From positions 221,629 through 285,628 of the forward strand of contig DDZZ01000038.1 of the NCBI GenBank assembly GCA_002346535.1: 64,000 nucleotides of DNA, given 5' to 3'. The notes under the pieces are model-generated. The model was not told the origin of the DNA. It searched no databases and saw only the letters and a program-made list of their open reading frames with translations. The stretch is from Opitutales bacterium UBA2995 (lineage in GTDB: Bacteria; Verrucomicrobiota; Verrucomicrobiia; Opitutales; UBA2995). The translations under genes were made by a program, and so were the position numbers. This document shows, piece by piece, positions 1 to 9,509 of the stretch. Position 1 is the stretch's first letter, and every line of letters starts with the position of its first letter.

Positions 1-2
1 TC

Positions 3-866
3 ATCGCCAAAGCACAAGTGCTCTTGGAAGCATTGCCTTACATCCAGCAATTTGAAGGAAGTATTTTTGTGGTAAAATACGGAGGAAGCTTCATGGACGA
101 TCCCGACCCCGAGATACGGATGCGGTTCGCATCGGACATCGTTTTCCTGGCTTCGGTTGGTATTCACGTCGTGGTCGTTCACGGAGGAGGGAAGGCAATC
201 AGCTTAGCAATGGAAAACGCAGGCATAAAACCACGGTTCATCAATGGCATGAGATATACTGATGAAAGTAATGTTTCCATTGTTGAGGAGACTTTGAATA
301 AAACCGTAAACCTTGATATCTGTGAACTGGTCCAGGCTCGGAACGGTAAGCCCTTGGGTATGGCAGGACAAACGGTGTTCACCTGCACAAAACTGACCAA
401 AGATCCTGCTGGTAATCCGTTAGACCTTGGAAATGTTGGTGAAATCCAAATCGTCAACTCAAGGTTAATCAAACGGGCAATTTCCCAAGGATATACACCC
501 ATAATATCGCCGATCGGTAGCGATGAGGATGGGAACCTTTACAACATCAACGCAGACGTTGCAGCTGCTTATGTAGCTTGTGTCCTACATGCTCGAAGAT
601 TGGTTTACATGACTGATGTGCCGGGGCTTCTCCGCAATCCCGATGACAACACTTCCATAATTTCAACCCTTAGCGCGAACGAGGTTCCCGCATTGAAAGA
701 GGAAGGAGTCATCGGCAAAGGGATGCTCCCCAAAGTTGACTCGGCAATCAAAGCAATGCGGGAAGGCGTCCATAGAGTCCACTTCGTGCACGGACGATTG
801 CCACACAGCATCCTGTTGGAGATCTTCACCGACAAGGGTGTGGGGACAGAAATCGTTCACTCTTAA
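3..866 (+). CDS. argB: Acetylglutamate kinase, 5' end outside the window
   Basis: Phosphorylates N-acetylglutamate with ATP, the second step of cyclic arginine biosynthesis in the cytoplasm. The open frame runs to the left edge and the residues before the first possible GTG (18) already match the family (I-A-K-A-Q before VLLEALPYI), so the true start lies upstream and the gene is partial. The amino acid kinase fold is seen in VVKYGGSFMDD, the glycine-rich VVVVHGGGKAI and NINADVAAAYVA. The stop is 7 bp before argD, and argF and argG follow on the same strand, so this is an arginine operon. Identification is firm; only the 5' end is unknown. Confidence 0.96.
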   Translation: MAKAQVLLEALPYIQQFEGSIFVVKYGGSFMDDPDPEIRMRFASDIVFLASVGIHVVVVHGGGKAISLAMENAGIKPRFINGMRYTDESNVSIVEETLNKTVNLDICELVQARNGKPLGMAGQTVFTCTKLTKDPAGNPLDLGNVGEIQIVNSRLIKRAISQGYTPIISPIGSDEDGNLYNINADVAAAYVACVLHARRLVYMTDVPGLLRNPDDNTSIISTLSANEVPALKEEGVIGKGMLPKVDSAIKAMREGVHRVHFVHGRLPHSILLEIFTDKGVGTEIVHS

Positions 867-873
867 AATCAAA

Positions 874-2094
874 ATGAAATTTACAGAAAACATCGAAACC
901 CAATACGCCGAATTTCGGCTAAAAAACTACGGCCCTCCAGATCTCACAATTGTTAAGGGAGAAGGCGACTATGTCTGGGATGATGAGGACAACCAGTACC
1001 TCGACTTTGGAACCGGGATAGCAACAGCAAGCTTGGGTCACTGCCATCCTGCCTTGGTAGCGGCTATTTCCAAACAAGCAGAAACGCTGATTCACGCCAG
1101 CAATCTCTATCGGATGAAACCACAAGGGGATTTATGCGAAGCGCTTGTAAAGCTCTCAGGGCCCGGAGGACTCTTTTTTTGCAACAGCGGGGCCGAAGCA
1201 AGCGAAACTCTTATCAAACTATCGCGCTTGTACGGTATCCAAAAATCTGGGACGGAAAACTCGGCGAGCAAAGTAATAGTTTTGGACAATGGATTTCACG
1301 GAAGGACATTCGGGGGAATGAGCGCCACTCCCCAAGCGAAAATTCAAAAAGGATTCTATCCATTGTTGCCATCCTTCCCTGTGGGGAAGCTCAATGATAT
1401 CGAAAGTTTCGCCTCCCAGGTAGACGAAGCAACTGCCGCCATATTAATCGAACCCATTCAAGGTGAAGGAGGAATCCATGTCGCATCCGTTGAATTTCTG
1501 CGGGAATTGAGAGTATTGTGTGATGAAAAGGAGATTCTTTTCATGATAGACGAGGTTCAAACGGGAGTGGGAAGGACTGGCAACTTTTTCGCCCACGAGG
1601 TTGCTGGAATAAAGGCCGATGCCATCGGCATGGCCAAGGGCCTGGGGGGAGGCTTTCCCATTGGAGCAGTCTGGGTTGCGAAAAAATTCGAAGAACTGTT
1701 CCAACCAGGAAGCCACGGTTGCACCTTTGGCGGCAATCCAATGGCATGCGTTTCCGCTCTAACCGTTTTGGAAACTATTGAGCAAGAAAACTTACTTCAA
1801 AGAGTAAGGGACCTGAGCGAGCCATGGATACAATCACTAAATGAACTCAAGGATACGCACGATTCTTTAGTCGAGGTTCGGGGCAGAGGTTTCCTTATAG
1901 GCCTGGATTTCAAACAAGATCCTTCCAAAATCCAGGCTGAGTTACAAAAGAGAGGCCTATTGACTGTAAGAGCAGGAGGAAACGTGGTGCGGCTTCTACC
2001 GCCCCTCACTGTATCTGAATCAAATTTGAAAAGGTGTGTAGAGCTGATTGACGACGTACTGTCTCAAATGGAGCCAGCAGCATCCACAAAGTAA
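874..2094 (+). CDS. argD: Acetylornithine aminotransferase
   Basis: PLP-dependent class III aminotransferase that converts N-acetylglutamate semialdehyde to N-acetylornithine. The ATG at 874 (MKFTENIETQ) gives 406 residues, normal for ArgD; the open frame continues upstream into argB but that part is out of frame with ArgB and unlike the family. Visible features: FFCNSGAEASE (phosphate/PLP binding), GFHGRTFGGMSAT, the IDEVQTGVGRTG aspartate motif and AKGLGGGFPIGA with the Schiff-base Lys. It lies 7 bp after argB and 7 bp before argF, pointing to one transcript. It could also serve succinyl-DAP in lysine synthesis, as some ArgD do, but the context favours arginine. Confidence 0.96.
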   Translation: MKFTENIETQYAEFRLKNYGPPDLTIVKGEGDYVWDDEDNQYLDFGTGIATASLGHCHPALVAAISKQAETLIHASNLYRMKPQGDLCEALVKLSGPGGLFFCNSGAEASETLIKLSRLYGIQKSGTENSASKVIVLDNGFHGRTFGGMSATPQAKIQKGFYPLLPSFPVGKLNDIESFASQVDEATAAILIEPIQGEGGIHVASVEFLRELRVLCDEKEILFMIDEVQTGVGRTGNFFAHEVAGIKADAIGMAKGLGGGFPIGAVWVAKKFEELFQPGSHGCTFGGNPMACVSALTVLETIEQENLLQRVRDLSEPWIQSLNELKDTHDSLVEVRGRGFLIGLDFKQDPSKIQAELQKRGLLTVRAGGNVVRLLPPLTVSESNLKRCVELIDDVLSQMEPAASTK

Positions 2095-2101
2095 CCATTC
2101 A

Positions 2102-3043
2102 ATGACTATGAGACATTTCCTAAAATCAACAGATTTCATCCCTGGTGAAGTGGAGGATATTTTTGCACTTGCCTCACAATTAAAGTTAGAAAGAGGACAT
2201 AACAAATCAAAGGATTTAGAAGGCCAATCGTGGGCTCTGCTGTTTTTTAAATCCAGCACGCGAACGCGTATCTCCTTTGAAGTCGGCATCAAGGAACTTG
2301 GAGGTAATGCGCTTTACCTCAACAAGAACGACGTGCAAATAAGTCGAGGAGAAAGCATTACCGACACTGCCAAGGTGATGTCCCGCTATCTGAATGGAAT
2401 CATCATTCGTTGCTACGACCATTCCTTGCTGGAGGAATTCGCCCAAGAGGGGACTATCCCAGTGATCAATGCTTTATCCGATTTTTTGCATCCATGCCAA
2501 ATATACGCGGACGCCTTCACCATGGCCGAGAGATGGAATACAAACGGTGCCATGCTCGATTCATTAAAGGGCAAAAAAATTGCATTTCTGGGAGACACTG
2601 TATGCAATATGGGCAATTCCTGGATTTTGGGAGCGGCTCTGTTTGGAATGCAGCTGGCATTGGCAGGCCCGGAAGGATTTGAACCCCACAATGAAATCCA
2701 GGAAGTGTTATCAGAAGCGGGCTTAGAGCCCACCTGGGCTTTTACAACTGATCCCTTGGAGGCGGTCGCAGAGGCAGACGCTGTCTATACAGATGTTTGG
2801 GTAAGCATGGGCATGGAAAAGGAAGAAACCGAACGATTAAAAATTCTTCAACCGTATCAGATAAATGGAAGCGTCATGGCCAAAGCAAAACCTGAAGCCT
2901 TGTTCCTGCATTGTTTGCCCGCTCATCCAGGACAGGAAGTTAGCAAAGAGGTTCTCGACAGTCCCACATCGATAATCTTCGATCAGGCGGAAAATCGACT
3001 GCATGTGCAGAAAGCCATCATGGCAACGCTTGCTAAGTCGTAA
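2102..3043 (+). CDS. argF: Ornithine carbamoyltransferase
   Basis: Makes citrulline from ornithine and carbamoyl phosphate. Residues seen: the carbamoyl-phosphate loop SSTRTRISFE, the ornithine-side SMG loop (VWVSMGMEKEE) and HCLPAHPGQEVS with the catalytic Cys. The start is taken at the ATG at 2102 (MTMRHFLKS, 313 residues), with 2108 as an alternative; upstream codons to 2048 overlap argD and look unlike the family. The gene sits 7 bp after argD and 24 bp before argG. The SMG loop argues for ornithine rather than acetylornithine as substrate, consistent with argB/argD enzymes feeding a separate deacetylation or acetyl-transfer step encoded elsewhere. Confidence 0.96.
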   Translation: MTMRHFLKSTDFIPGEVEDIFALASQLKLERGHNKSKDLEGQSWALLFFKSSTRTRISFEVGIKELGGNALYLNKNDVQISRGESITDTAKVMSRYLNGIIIRCYDHSLLEEFAQEGTIPVINALSDFLHPCQIYADAFTMAERWNTNGAMLDSLKGKKIAFLGDTVCNMGNSWILGAALFGMQLALAGPEGFEPHNEIQEVLSEAGLEPTWAFTTDPLEAVAEADAVYTDVWVSMGMEKEETERLKILQPYQINGSVMAKAKPEALFLHCLPAHPGQEVSKEVLDSPTSIIFDQAENRLHVQKAIMATLAKS

Positions 3044-3067
3044 TCCAAAATATGAAACTATTTAAAA

Positions 3068-4297
3068 ATGAAAATCGTACTCGCATATTCAGGAGGACTC
3101 GACACCTCAGTACTGGTTCGCTGGCTAAAGGACCACTACGACGCAGAAATCGTAACCTTTGCGGCGAATGTCGGTCAGGAGGAAGAGCTGGAAGGGCTTG
3201 AAGCTAAAGCAAAAGCAACCGGAGCAATCACTCATTATACCATCGATCTGGTAGAAGAATTTGCCAGGGATTTTATTTATCCGATCATTCGAGCGAATGC
3301 GATATATGAGGGCCAGTACTTGTTGGGAACTTCTATTGCCCGGCCGCTTATTGCCAAAGCACAAATTGAAATTGCGAGAAAGGAAGAAGCCAATGCCCTG
3401 TCTCATGGCGCAACGGGTAAGGGGAACGATCAAGTAAGATTCGAACTTACTTACGCCGCGCTTGCGCCAGAAATGGAGGTGATCTCCCCCTGGCGAATGG
3501 ATGTGTATCGTAATGCCTTTCCCGGCAGAGCCGAAATGATCGAATTTTGTTCCAATAACGATATCAACGTAGAGGCATCGGCATCAAAGCCTTATTCCAT
3601 GGATCGAAACCTCCTCCATATTTCGTATGAAGCGGGTATTCTCGAAGACCCATGGTTTGATCCAACTACTCCCAAAAATAAATCGATGTATAAACTGACC
3701 CAAGCACCTGAGGACGCACCTGATGAAGCGGAATATATTGAATTGAATTTCGAAAAAGGCGATTGCGTGGCAATTAACGGTGAAAGCGGTACGCCGGCTG
3801 TTGTACTCAAGAAGTTAAACACCATCGCCGGGAAACACGGCATCGGCAGGGTGGATATTGTTGAAAATCGTTTTGTAGGAATGAAAAGCCGCGGGGTCTA
3901 CGAAACGCCGGGAGGCACTATTTTAATTCACGGCCACCGTCAGCTCGAAACCCTGACCATGGATCGTGAACTCATGCACCTGAGAGACGGTCTTATTCCA
4001 AAGTATGCCGAACTGATATATAATGGTTTTTGGTATGCCCCGGAGCGCGAAGCCTTACAGGCACTCATCGATAAGAGCCAAGAATCAGTTACCGGTACCG
4101 TTCGCCTCAAATTGTACAAAGGCAATGTCACCACAGTTGGCCGAAAATCTCCCTATTCTTTGTATGACGAAAACATTGCGTCGATGGAGGGCGTCGCCAG
4201 TGATTACAATCCGGATGACGCGACTGGTTTTATCCACCTTGAGGCCCTACGATTGAAGGCCAGGTACCATGCCCAGAGGGACTTGAAAGAAGATTAA
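3068..4297 (+). CDS. argG: Argininosuccinate synthase
   Basis: Joins citrulline and aspartate with ATP to give argininosuccinate. The N-terminus carries the PP-loop LAYSGGLDTSVLVRWL, followed by the GTSIARPLIAK segment and the GATGKGNDQVRFE nucleotide/aspartate-binding region, all diagnostic. At 409 residues it is full length. It is the last gene of the argB-argD-argF-argG run. No argH is next to it; a tRNA gene follows about 95 bp downstream, so the operon appears to end here. Confidence 0.97.
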   Translation: MKIVLAYSGGLDTSVLVRWLKDHYDAEIVTFAANVGQEEELEGLEAKAKATGAITHYTIDLVEEFARDFIYPIIRANAIYEGQYLLGTSIARPLIAKAQIEIARKEEANALSHGATGKGNDQVRFELTYAALAPEMEVISPWRMDVYRNAFPGRAEMIEFCSNNDINVEASASKPYSMDRNLLHISYEAGILEDPWFDPTTPKNKSMYKLTQAPEDAPDEAEYIELNFEKGDCVAINGESGTPAVVLKKLNTIAGKHGIGRVDIVENRFVGMKSRGVYETPGGTILIHGHRQLETLTMDRELMHLRDGLIPKYAELIYNGFWYAPEREALQALIDKSQESVTGTVRLKLYKGNVTTVGRKSPYSLYDENIASMEGVASDYNPDDATGFIHLEALRLKARYHAQRDLKED

Positions 4298-4392
4298 AGT
4301 ACCCAAATTTTTTATTGGACTTGATAATTGATACTAACCATAAAAAGCCCCTTATTTTTGAACTCAGGAATGACTGACTCCTGAAGCTAAAA

Positions 4393-4477
<85 letters not shown>

Positions 4478-4619
4478 TCCGCCGCAAAGATTATCTGGGA
4501 AGCGGACAAAAACACTTTTAGGCCTGAACCCAAACTCGGTGAAAGGAATAACATTTCACAAGAGGATGGTTGACCCGCGCTCTGGAATAGCGTCACACTT
4601 TGCGACTTTATTTATGGCT

Positions 4620-4696
<77 letters not shown>

Positions 4697-4731
4697 TCTT
4701 TTAATCCTTTCAACCGTTCCAGCATACATTC

Positions 4732-5169
4732 TTGCGGATCAGTCAAAAAATAGGCTCGGGAAATTTTCGGTGGTTTTGGCCGGTTGCGCTGGCTGTATCC
4801 ATCTTTTTTGCGTCGGGGAGAACCCCGCTTATAGCAACGCCTGGTTTCTTAAGCCAAGATAAGTTGGCACATTTCTTGGTCTTTGGGCTGTTGGCTACGC
4901 TGGTCATTCGCTGCCGCGATAAGACTACGTGGTTCTGGGTTTGGATATCCCTGCTGATAACCTCCGTGTACGGAATTTTGGATGAATGGAGGCAATCGTT
5001 TACTCCGGGTCGGTTTGTCGAATGGGAAGATTGGGCCGCTGATACCGTAGGAGCCATGGTTGCAGTACTCTCATATAAAACAATCTCCAAATATTCTTCG
5101 GTACTGGAAACAAAGTTAGGGAGTAAAACTCGACAGGAAGCCGATTCAGAAAACAATGGAGGCTTATGA
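4732..5169 (+). CDS. VanZ-like membrane protein
   Basis: Small integral membrane protein of the VanZ-like family, whose biochemical role is unsettled (VanZ itself gives low-level teicoplanin resistance). About four hydrophobic segments are seen: near residues 13-30, 44-60, 67-85 and 104-118. The family signatures are DKLAHFLVFGLLA and the Y-x-x-x-D-E-W-x-Q segment (GILDEWRQSFTPGR) followed by D-x-x-A-D-T-x-G. The start is the TTG at 4732, which has no better ATG nearby and is uncertain. The stop overlaps the ligA start as ATGA (5166-5169), so the two genes are translationally coupled, an arrangement with no obvious functional reason. Confidence 0.8.
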   Translation: MRISQKIGSGNFRWFWPVALAVSIFFASGRTPLIATPGFLSQDKLAHFLVFGLLATLVIRCRDKTTWFWVWISLLITSVYGILDEWRQSFTPGRFVEWEDWAADTVGAMVAVLSYKTISKYSSVLETKLGSKTRQEADSENNGGL

Positions 5170-7169
5170 GTGATGAGATTCAAGCACGCCTGACAGCGGT
5201 CAAAGATCAGATTCGTCATCACAACCAGCTGTATTACCGAGAGGCGGAACCGGAAATTTCGGATAGGGATTATGACCGGTTAAAAGAAGAACTGGCGGAC
5301 CTCGAAAAACAATATCCGAATATGGCTGAAAAAGAATCGCTGGTGGAAAAGGTTGGAGACGACCGATTGGAAGGCTTCTCCACCTACGTTCATCGCGAGC
5401 CAATGCAAAGCCTGGACAACACGTACAGTTTCGATGAACTGACAGACTTTGAAAACAGGCTCAATCGGCTTTTGGATAGAGAATCATTCGAATATTTGAT
5501 CGAGCCGAAAATCGATGGAGTAGCAGTCAGTCTGACCTACGAGCAGGGGCAATTCGTTCGAGCAGTTACAAGAGGAAACGGTGTGGAAGGCGATGACATC
5601 TCAGCCAACTTTGCGCTCATAAAAAATTCCCCAAGACAACTATCGGAACCGTATCCAAACGCACTGGAGATTCGTGGAGAAATCTATATGACCCTCGAGG
5701 AATTCAATCGGATAAACGCTGAACGGAAGGCTGCAAAACTGCCGGTATTTGCCAATCCAAGGAATCTGGCGGCTGGGACCATAAAAATGCTGGACCGTGC
5801 AGAAGTAAAAAAGCGCAAACTGACCTGGGTATCCCACGGTAGAGGTCACTGCGAACCTGCAACTTATGATTCGCTTACCCAATTTTTTGACGACCTACGT
5901 CGATGGGGATTTCCCATGGTGCAAAATCACTGGGTTGAGGAAGGTATTGAGAATAGTATCCAGGCCATCAAGAAACTGGATGAGCTTCGGAAGTCCTACG
6001 CATACCCAACAGACGGTGCCGTTGTAAAATTGAACAGTTTGGAATTGCAACAGCAAGCGGGCTCCACGTCGAAAGCTCCCCGCTGGGCGATTGCCTATAA
6101 ATTCGAAGCGGAGCAAGCAGTTACAAAATTAAAGGACATCATAATTCAGATAGGGCGAACTGGTACCTTATCTCCAGTGGCGATTCTGGAGCCCGTTAAA
6201 TTAGCCGGAACAACCGTGTCTAGGGCAACCCTCCACAATAGCGATGAGATTGCCCGCAAAGATGTACGAATAGGAGATTCCGTAAAAGTTGAAAAGGCGG
6301 GTGAAATAATTCCCGCGATCATCGAAGTGGTCACGGATGAACGGCCGACCGGGACTGTGCCTTACAATTTTCCTGATATCTGCCCCGCATGCGGAACTGC
6401 GGTAACCCGCCCGGAAGGTGAGGCAGTCCACCGCTGCCCGAATACCCTCGGTTGTCCGCCACAAGTACGCCGCAGAATCCAATTTTTCGCATCACGACAG
6501 TGCATGGATATAGAAGGACTTGGAGAAGCCGTTGTAGATCAACTGGTGGATAGAAACCTGGTACAGTCGTTGCCCGACTTGTATGTGCTACAAAGAGAGG
6601 ACCTGGTGTCCTTAGACAAATTCGCTGAAAAATCTGCAGACAATTTATTAGAAGCCCTTGACTCCAGCAAACAACAAGACTTGTGGCGGCTCATTCACGG
6701 TTTGGGGATCCAACATGTAGGTACGTCTGCTTCGAAGCTGCTTGTGAATACGTTTCGCGATTTAGATTCCATACTCTTGGCGACAGAAGAGGAATTGGTT
6801 GGAGTCGAAGGCTTTGGATCAATCGTGGCAGCCAGCGTTGTTTCATTTTTCGCAGATTCGGGAAATCAAAAGCTTATTCAAAGGTTGGTCGATGCGGGGT
6901 TGAAAACTAAAGAGGATGTACCAGCTGCCCCTGAAGCCAAAGAAGGAGTTTTTGGAAAAACATTCGTTTTGACCGGCACACTCCCTACATTGAAACAAAA
7001 CGACGCAAAAGAATTAATTGAAAAAGCCGGTGGGAAAGCGGCCGGCTCGGTCAGTAGGAAGACCGACTACCTCATCGCAGGAGAAAACGCAGGATCCAAA
7101 CTAAGCAAGGCAGAGAAGCTCGGTGTAGCGATTCTCCGCGAAGGGGACCTCCTAAAATTATTGGAATAA
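5166..7169 (+). CDS. ligA: NAD-dependent DNA ligase
   Basis: Seals nicks with NAD+ as cofactor in replication and repair. The 667-residue protein has every LigA module: Ia domain with HNQLYYREAEPEISDRDYD, the adenylation motif KIDG (Lys115), OB fold with IQIGRTGTLSPVA, a four-Cys zinc finger (CPACG, later CPNTLGC), helix-hairpin-helix repeats (DIEGLGEAV, GIQHVG, GVEGFG) and a C-terminal BRCT domain (TFVLTGTLP to the end). The start ATG overlaps the VanZ-like stop. The stretch 7170-7300 after it, before the converging dnaA-linked gene, shows no clear terminator. Confidence 0.98.
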   Translation: MSDEIQARLTAVKDQIRHHNQLYYREAEPEISDRDYDRLKEELADLEKQYPNMAEKESLVEKVGDDRLEGFSTYVHREPMQSLDNTYSFDELTDFENRLNRLLDRESFEYLIEPKIDGVAVSLTYEQGQFVRAVTRGNGVEGDDISANFALIKNSPRQLSEPYPNALEIRGEIYMTLEEFNRINAERKAAKLPVFANPRNLAAGTIKMLDRAEVKKRKLTWVSHGRGHCEPATYDSLTQFFDDLRRWGFPMVQNHWVEEGIENSIQAIKKLDELRKSYAYPTDGAVVKLNSLELQQQAGSTSKAPRWAIAYKFEAEQAVTKLKDIIIQIGRTGTLSPVAILEPVKLAGTTVSRATLHNSDEIARKDVRIGDSVKVEKAGEIIPAIIEVVTDERPTGTVPYNFPDICPACGTAVTRPEGEAVHRCPNTLGCPPQVRRRIQFFASRQCMDIEGLGEAVVDQLVDRNLVQSLPDLYVLQREDLVSLDKFAEKSADNLLEALDSSKQQDLWRLIHGLGIQHVGTSASKLLVNTFRDLDSILLATEEELVGVEGFGSIVAASVVSFFADSGNQKLIQRLVDAGLKTKEDVPAAPEAKEGVFGKTFVLTGTLPTLKQNDAKELIEKAGGKAAGSVSRKTDYLIAGENAGSKLSKAEKLGVAILREGDLLKLLE

Positions 7170-7300
7170 AGAGGGGTTAGTGCAATTACTAGGGCTGGCA
7201 TAAAAAGTAGCGCTTTCATAAAGACTCTTGCTGAGATTAAGTTGAAAATTACAAACTAAAAGTCATAAAAAGCCCCAAAATTAAAGCCTAAAGACCGATC

Positions 7301-7783
7301 CTAGAGCCCCCGACTTTGCAAAACCATACTGAGTTCTTTTTGAAATTCCTGCAGGTCGTCCTGGCTTGGCTGATACCCTTCGGTAGTCGGATTCAGGGCC
7401 AAACGACCGGTCTGATCCAATGACCATCCCGCCTTTTCGCCGTCGGAAAACGTCACATCTCCACTTACAACTGCTCCCGGTTTGTACAAATTGTGCAATA
7501 AAACACTTACCGATGAGTCGGCAGAAGGTTTATCGCTCGCATCGATTTGCTCATTTTCGATGGCTTCATTGCCAGGTGGAGGAGGTACATTCCGTAAATC
7601 GCTGTCCACAGGTTTTGGCTGCTCTTTTAGTTGCAATTCCAAATCTTCGATGAGAAATCGCACGTCCATATAAGTGAGCGATACCTCGAAGGACTCACTA
7701 ATTCTGGACTGGATTTCGCTCAATTTTAAACCGTCGGCCACCCACCCGGTCACGGCCTCTTTTTGAGCATCGGTCAGATTCAT
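7301..7783 (-). CDS. Unrecognised protein translationally coupled to dnaA
   Basis: A 160-residue protein whose ATG lies one base after the dnaA stop on the same strand, so it is almost certainly co-translated with DnaA. I do not recognise a named family. Residues 1-52 look helical and resemble a helix-turn-helix or winged-helix start (AQKEAVTGWVADGLKLSEIQ, then SLTYMDVRFLIEDLELQL). Residues 55-95 form a polar Pro/Asp/Ser-rich linker, and 95-160 suggest a small beta-rich domain (GAVVSGDVTFSDGEKAGWSL). No signal peptide or membrane segment is seen. Position suggests a role tied to replication initiation or its control, which is inference only. Confidence 0.85.
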   Translation of the reverse strand: MNLTDAQKEAVTGWVADGLKLSEIQSRISESFEVSLTYMDVRFLIEDLELQLKEQPKPVDSDLRNVPPPPGNEAIENEQIDASDKPSADSSVSVLLHNLYKPGAVVSGDVTFSDGEKAGWSLDQTGRLALNPTTEGYQPSQDDLQEFQKELSMVLQSRGL

Positions 7784-7784
7784 A

Positions 7785-9191
7785 TTAACCTGTATTTTTT
7801 GCTAACTGACTTTTGAGGTATTCCACGCTTCGCCGAACGGATTCGTCCTGGTCCATGATATTCTCAACAGTCTTGCAGGCATGAATCACTGTTCCGTGAT
7901 CGCGGCCCCCAAAGCTTTCACCAATTTCCTGTAAAGGGTGGCTGGTGAGAATCCGGCTGAGGTACATAGCGATTTGGCGTGGGAAAGCGATGTTGGCAGG
8001 CCTCCTCCGGCTAATCATATCGGAAAGTCTCAGGTTAAAATAATCGGCTACACGCTTTTGAATTTTTTCCACTGTAATGCGGTTTTGCGCCTCTTCCTGC
8101 AAGATGTCTCCGAGTAGCTGTTCGGCCACCTCAAGATTAACGTTTTTCCCCATCAGGGCATTATAACTTGCAACCCGAGTCAAAGCACCTTCGAGCCGTC
8201 GAATGTTCCGCGATACTTTTTCGGCGATAAATTGGAGTACATCTTCGGGCAACTGCATGCCGAGAGAATTAGCCTTGTTGGAAAGGATCGCAACCCGAGT
8301 TTCCAGATCCGGCGCCTGCATGTCTGAAACCAAGCCCCATTGGAACCGAGAAACCAATCGGCTTTCCAATTTAGAAATCTCGCTGGCAGGCCGGTCACTG
8401 GTGAGGAAAATCTGTTTACCGGATTCAAAGAGATCGTTGAAGGTATGGAAAAACTCTTCCTGAATGCGTTCTTTGCGGCTCAGAAAATGAATGTCATCAA
8501 TCAGCAGCACATCGACAGAACGATAACGTCTCCGGAATTTAACTAATGTGTTTTCCTGGATTGCACGGATGAATTCATTGGTAAACTTTTCTGTGGACAC
8601 ATAAGCTACCTTGGCCAATCGATTGTGTTTGAGAATAAAGTGCCCAACCGCGTGCATGAGGTGGGTTTTACCTAATCCCGTGTCGCTATATATGAACAAG
8701 GGGTTGTAAGCCTTGGCCGGCGAAGTCGCAATGGCCACCGCAGCAGCATGTGCCAGATTGTTGTTCTGGCCAACCACGAAATTCTCAAAAGTGTTTTTTG
8801 GATTCAGGAAATTTCCGACCGTACCGCGCGACCCTTTTGCTCGCTGCTCAGAACCCACAACTTCACCGCGAGCGTTGTCGTCAATCGGTTTACCCAGACC
8901 CAAATCGAATTCCTGTTCCCTCGATTTCGAAGGTTCCTCAAACACTTTTAAAGAGACCTGCATGGGCCGTCCCGCAACGTAGCGAATTTTGTCAGAAATC
9001 AGCTCAAGATAGTTATCTTCAACCCAAATTGCCGAAAATTCATTTGGAACGCTGAGAACCACCTCATTATCCGATTGCTGCAGACAGTTCATGGGTTGGA
9101 ACCACATGGAGAAGACATCTCCGGTAAAACGGCTTTCCAACTCCGGCTTTACCGCGTCCCAAAAATTTTCAACTTTTGAAAACTGTGACAT
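7785..9191 (-). CDS. dnaA: Chromosomal replication initiator DnaA
   Basis: ATP-dependent initiator that binds DnaA boxes and opens oriC. The ATG at 9191 (MSQFSKVENFW) gives 468 residues; a TTG three codons upstream is less likely. Domains: N-terminal DnaB/DnaA-interaction domain (1-80), linker, AAA+ domain with FVVGQNNNLAHAAA, P-loop TGLGKTHL, Walker B VLLIDDIHFL and sensor segment, then the domain IV DNA-binding signature GGRDHGTVIHAC near the C-terminus. The usual first P-loop Gly pair (GG) reads SD here. A coupled small gene follows; hprK lies upstream after 495 bp that carry DnaA-box-like sites. Confidence 0.98.
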   Translation of the reverse strand: MSQFSKVENFWDAVKPELESRFTGDVFSMWFQPMNCLQQSDNEVVLSVPNEFSAIWVEDNYLELISDKIRYVAGRPMQVSLKVFEEPSKSREQEFDLGLGKPIDDNARGEVVGSEQRAKGSRGTVGNFLNPKNTFENFVVGQNNNLAHAAAVAIATSPAKAYNPLFIYSDTGLGKTHLMHAVGHFILKHNRLAKVAYVSTEKFTNEFIRAIQENTLVKFRRRYRSVDVLLIDDIHFLSRKERIQEEFFHTFNDLFESGKQIFLTSDRPASEISKLESRLVSRFQWGLVSDMQAPDLETRVAILSNKANSLGMQLPEDVLQFIAEKVSRNIRRLEGALTRVASYNALMGKNVNLEVAEQLLGDILQEEAQNRITVEKIQKRVADYFNLRLSDMISRRRPANIAFPRQIAMYLSRILTSHPLQEIGESFGGRDHGTVIHACKTVENIMDQDESVRRSVEYLKSQLAKNTG

Positions 9192-9212
9192 TAACCCCAA
9201 TCAACCTAACAA

Positions 9213-9221
9213 TTATTCACA
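9213..9221 (+). promoter_or_regulatory. DnaA-box match TTATTCACA
   Basis: Matches the relaxed consensus TTATNCACA exactly. It lies 22 bp upstream of the dnaA ATG (minus strand), so DnaA bound here would cover the leader or promoter of its own gene. Confidence 0.5.
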
Positions 9222-9406
9222 AAAGAAATAATAGCTCCACGGAAGGGAGGCAAAATACGGGTTGTTTGAAGCAAATGTTGGAGCGAGTTGATCATTGTAG
9301 GAGTAAAGAAACTATCAAGGAATGAGGCTTTGAATGTGATTAAATCTTAAATTATTGATAGGTAGCAGGTTAAAAAATAAGTCGGGCAAAAATGGAAAAA
9401 AATAAT

Positions 9407-9448
9407 GAGGCAGGGGCCCGAACCGATCGGTTCAGAACCTATTGCCTC
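9407..9448. repeat. Nested inverted repeat upstream of dnaA
   Basis: A perfect 14-bp palindrome GAACCGATCGGTTC (9420-9433) is enclosed by GAGGCA (9407-9412) and its reverse complement TGCCTC (9443-9448). No T-tract follows immediately, so it does not look like a simple terminator. It could be a protein-binding site, an origin element or a cruciform; the sequence does not say which. Confidence 0.6.
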
Positions 9449-9509
9449 CCGCATTGGTTAATGAGAATCGCTGATTTTTTTTACTTTTCAAGATGAACTT
9501 TCACACAAG

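Noticed and set aside
736..873. Upstream extension of argD into argB
   Set aside because: It lies inside argB in a different frame and lacks ArgD similarity; the ATG at 874 gives the normal start.
3125..3433. Minus-strand open frame inside argG
   Set aside because: Antisense shadow with no recognised motif.
9407..9448. Dyad as a rho-independent terminator for hprK
   Set aside because: There is no T-tract directly after the outer arm on either strand, and hprK ends 240 bp upstream of it on the minus strand.
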